Below are positions 6,736-6,991 of a stretch of 6,991 bases of DNA, piece after piece. The stretch's first letter is position 1. Every line of letters begins with the position of its first letter. The notes under the pieces were generated by a model. That model worked only from the letters and a program-made list of their open reading frames with translations, was not told the origin of the DNA and made no database searches. Position numbers and translations under genes: made by a program. This stretch comes from Alphaproteobacteria bacterium. Lineage in GTDB: Bacteria > Pseudomonadota > Alphaproteobacteria > JABAAW01. The stretch lies in the NCBI GenBank assembly GCA_014239005.1, contig JABAAA010000064.1, positions 1 to 6,991 of the forward strand, written 5' to 3'.

Positions 6736-6792
6736 GCGGCGAGCGGCTAATGGCGGAGTGGAATGCCGTCTGCGTCATTCGCCATTCGCCGC
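6736..6792. repeat. Imperfect hairpin with a short tandem repeat
   Basis: GCGGCGA (6736-6742) pairs with TCGCCGC (6786-6792). Inside it ATGGCG (6750-6755) pairs with CGCCAT (6780-6785), and GAATG (6761-6765) can pair with CATTC (6776-6780), with a seven-base bulge on the left arm. The right arm contains CATTCGC twice in tandem (6776-6789). It has no T-run, so it is not a standard terminator; it resembles the small palindromic repeats scattered between genes in many bacteria. Confidence 0.45.
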
Positions 6793-6879
6793 CGACAAGC
6801 TTACCTCGTTATATGAACCTCCCCCTGTCTCCTTTGCCCCCTTCTCTTCCTCCCTTGTCTCGATGCGTTCCTCAAGCGG

Positions 6880-6901
6880 GGTCAGACCACGAGATCAGAC
6901 C
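6880..6901. repeat. GGTCAGACC palindrome with partial second copy
   Basis: GGTCAGACC (6880-6888) is a perfect palindrome around its central base, and GATCAGACC (6893-6901) repeats it 13 bases later with one change. From memory, GGGGTCAGACC-type sequences recur between genes in several proteobacteria; this was not checked for this genome. Confidence 0.4.
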
Positions 6902-6991
6902 AAAAATCGGTCACAGGGGTGAAAGCGTCGTGGTGGTCGCCAAACGAAACGCTGATCGAAAAAGCAGCGTTTCCCGTTCCCGTGTCAGGGT
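6882..6991 (-). CDS. Possible C-terminal end of a neighbouring gene (very tentative)
   Basis: A minus-strand frame runs open from the window edge for 35 codons and ends with TGA at 6884-6882; its product ends DHHDAFTPVTDFWSDLVV. I do not recognise it. On the plus strand, a competing reading starts with GTG at 6919 (MKASWWSPNETLIEKAAFPV) and is open to the edge, but its GGGG run abuts the start with no proper spacer. Both share the same DNA, so at most one is likely to be real, and either could be chance at this length. Confidence 0.2.
   Translation of the reverse strand, partial: PDTGTGNAAFSISVSFGDHHDAFTPVTDFWSDLVV
6946..6973. repeat. 9-bp perfect inverted repeat
   Basis: GAAACGCTG (6946-6954) and CAGCGTTTC (6965-6973) form a perfect 9-bp stem around a 10-base A-rich loop. 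On the minus strand the stem ends in GTTTC followed by GTTTGG, which vaguely resembles a weak intrinsic terminator for a gene entering from the right; on the plus strand no T-run follows. It could equally be a protein-binding dyad. Confidence 0.4.

Larger units (their letters stand above)
6600..6991. other. Intergenic region right of the dehydrogenase gene
   Basis: About 390 bases without a recognisable gene. From left to right it holds the ribosome binding site and candidate promoter of the dehydrogenase, a 21-bp dyad, an imperfect hairpin, a polypyrimidine tract (6818-6861, 41 of 44 plus-strand bases C or T), a GGTCAGACC palindrome with a partial second copy, and a 9-bp inverted repeat near the edge. 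An 88-codon plus-strand reading frame (6656-6922) spans the region, but its Arg/Ser/Pro-rich product and the repeats it crosses argue against it being a gene. Confidence 0.6.

Noticed and set aside
6656..6922. 88-codon plus-strand frame in the intergenic region
   Set aside because: It crosses a hairpin, a polypyrimidine tract and a palindrome, gives an Arg/Ser/Pro-rich peptide, and has no ribosome binding site I can see.

Overview
The window looks like a chromosomal stretch from a proteobacterium, most likely an alphaproteobacterium. The electron-transfer flavoprotein subunits are of the canonical mitochondrial/alphaproteobacterial type (group I ETF), and the large flavoprotein closely resembles mitochondrial dimethylglycine dehydrogenase. 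This is inferred from protein character only. Hand-counted 60-base lines are about 57-73% G+C in the etf and dehydrogenase genes and about 48-52% in the first glycosyltransferase gene.

All confidently recognised genes lie on the minus strand, so transcription runs from right to left: a dimethylglycine/sarcosine dehydrogenase-like FAD + GcvT-domain protein (4158-6599); two tandem family 2 glycosyltransferases (3005-4114 and 1999-3003, separated by one base); etfB (1202-1948, GTG start); etfA (205-1161); and the 5' end of anmK (anhydro-N-acetylmuramic acid kinase), cut by the left window edge. The anmK fragment is only 60 codons long and has no ATG at its expected N-terminus, so it is easily missed. 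Gaps between genes are 43, 1, 50, 40 and about 23 bases, with no convincing terminator between them, which is compatible with one transcription unit.

The dehydrogenase and the ETF make biochemical sense together. Enzymes of the DMGDH/SARDH family oxidise N-methyl groups, pass electrons to ETF, and in many cases transfer the one-carbon unit to tetrahydrofolate in the C-terminal GcvT-like domain. The two glycosyltransferases interrupt that pairing. Their lower G+C and strongly localised mutual similarity (about 91% over 269 bases at the 5' ends, roughly 40% protein identity afterwards) suggest insertion plus tandem duplication with gene conversion or domain exchange. anmK belongs to cell-wall recycling and has no evident link to the rest.

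Right of the dehydrogenase start, 6600-6991 holds no recognisable gene. It contains a weak candidate promoter, a 21-bp dyad, an imperfect hairpin with a short tandem repeat, a 44-base polypyrimidine tract, a GGTCAGACC-type palindrome with a partial second copy, and a 9-bp perfect inverted repeat near the edge. The last 70-110 bases read open on both strands and may hold the edge of a neighbouring gene.

I see no evidence of a CRISPR array, transposase, phage module or clearly new multi-gene system. The most interesting signals are the patchwork glycosyltransferase pair, the split dehydrogenase-ETF arrangement and the octamer repeat directly in front of etfB.
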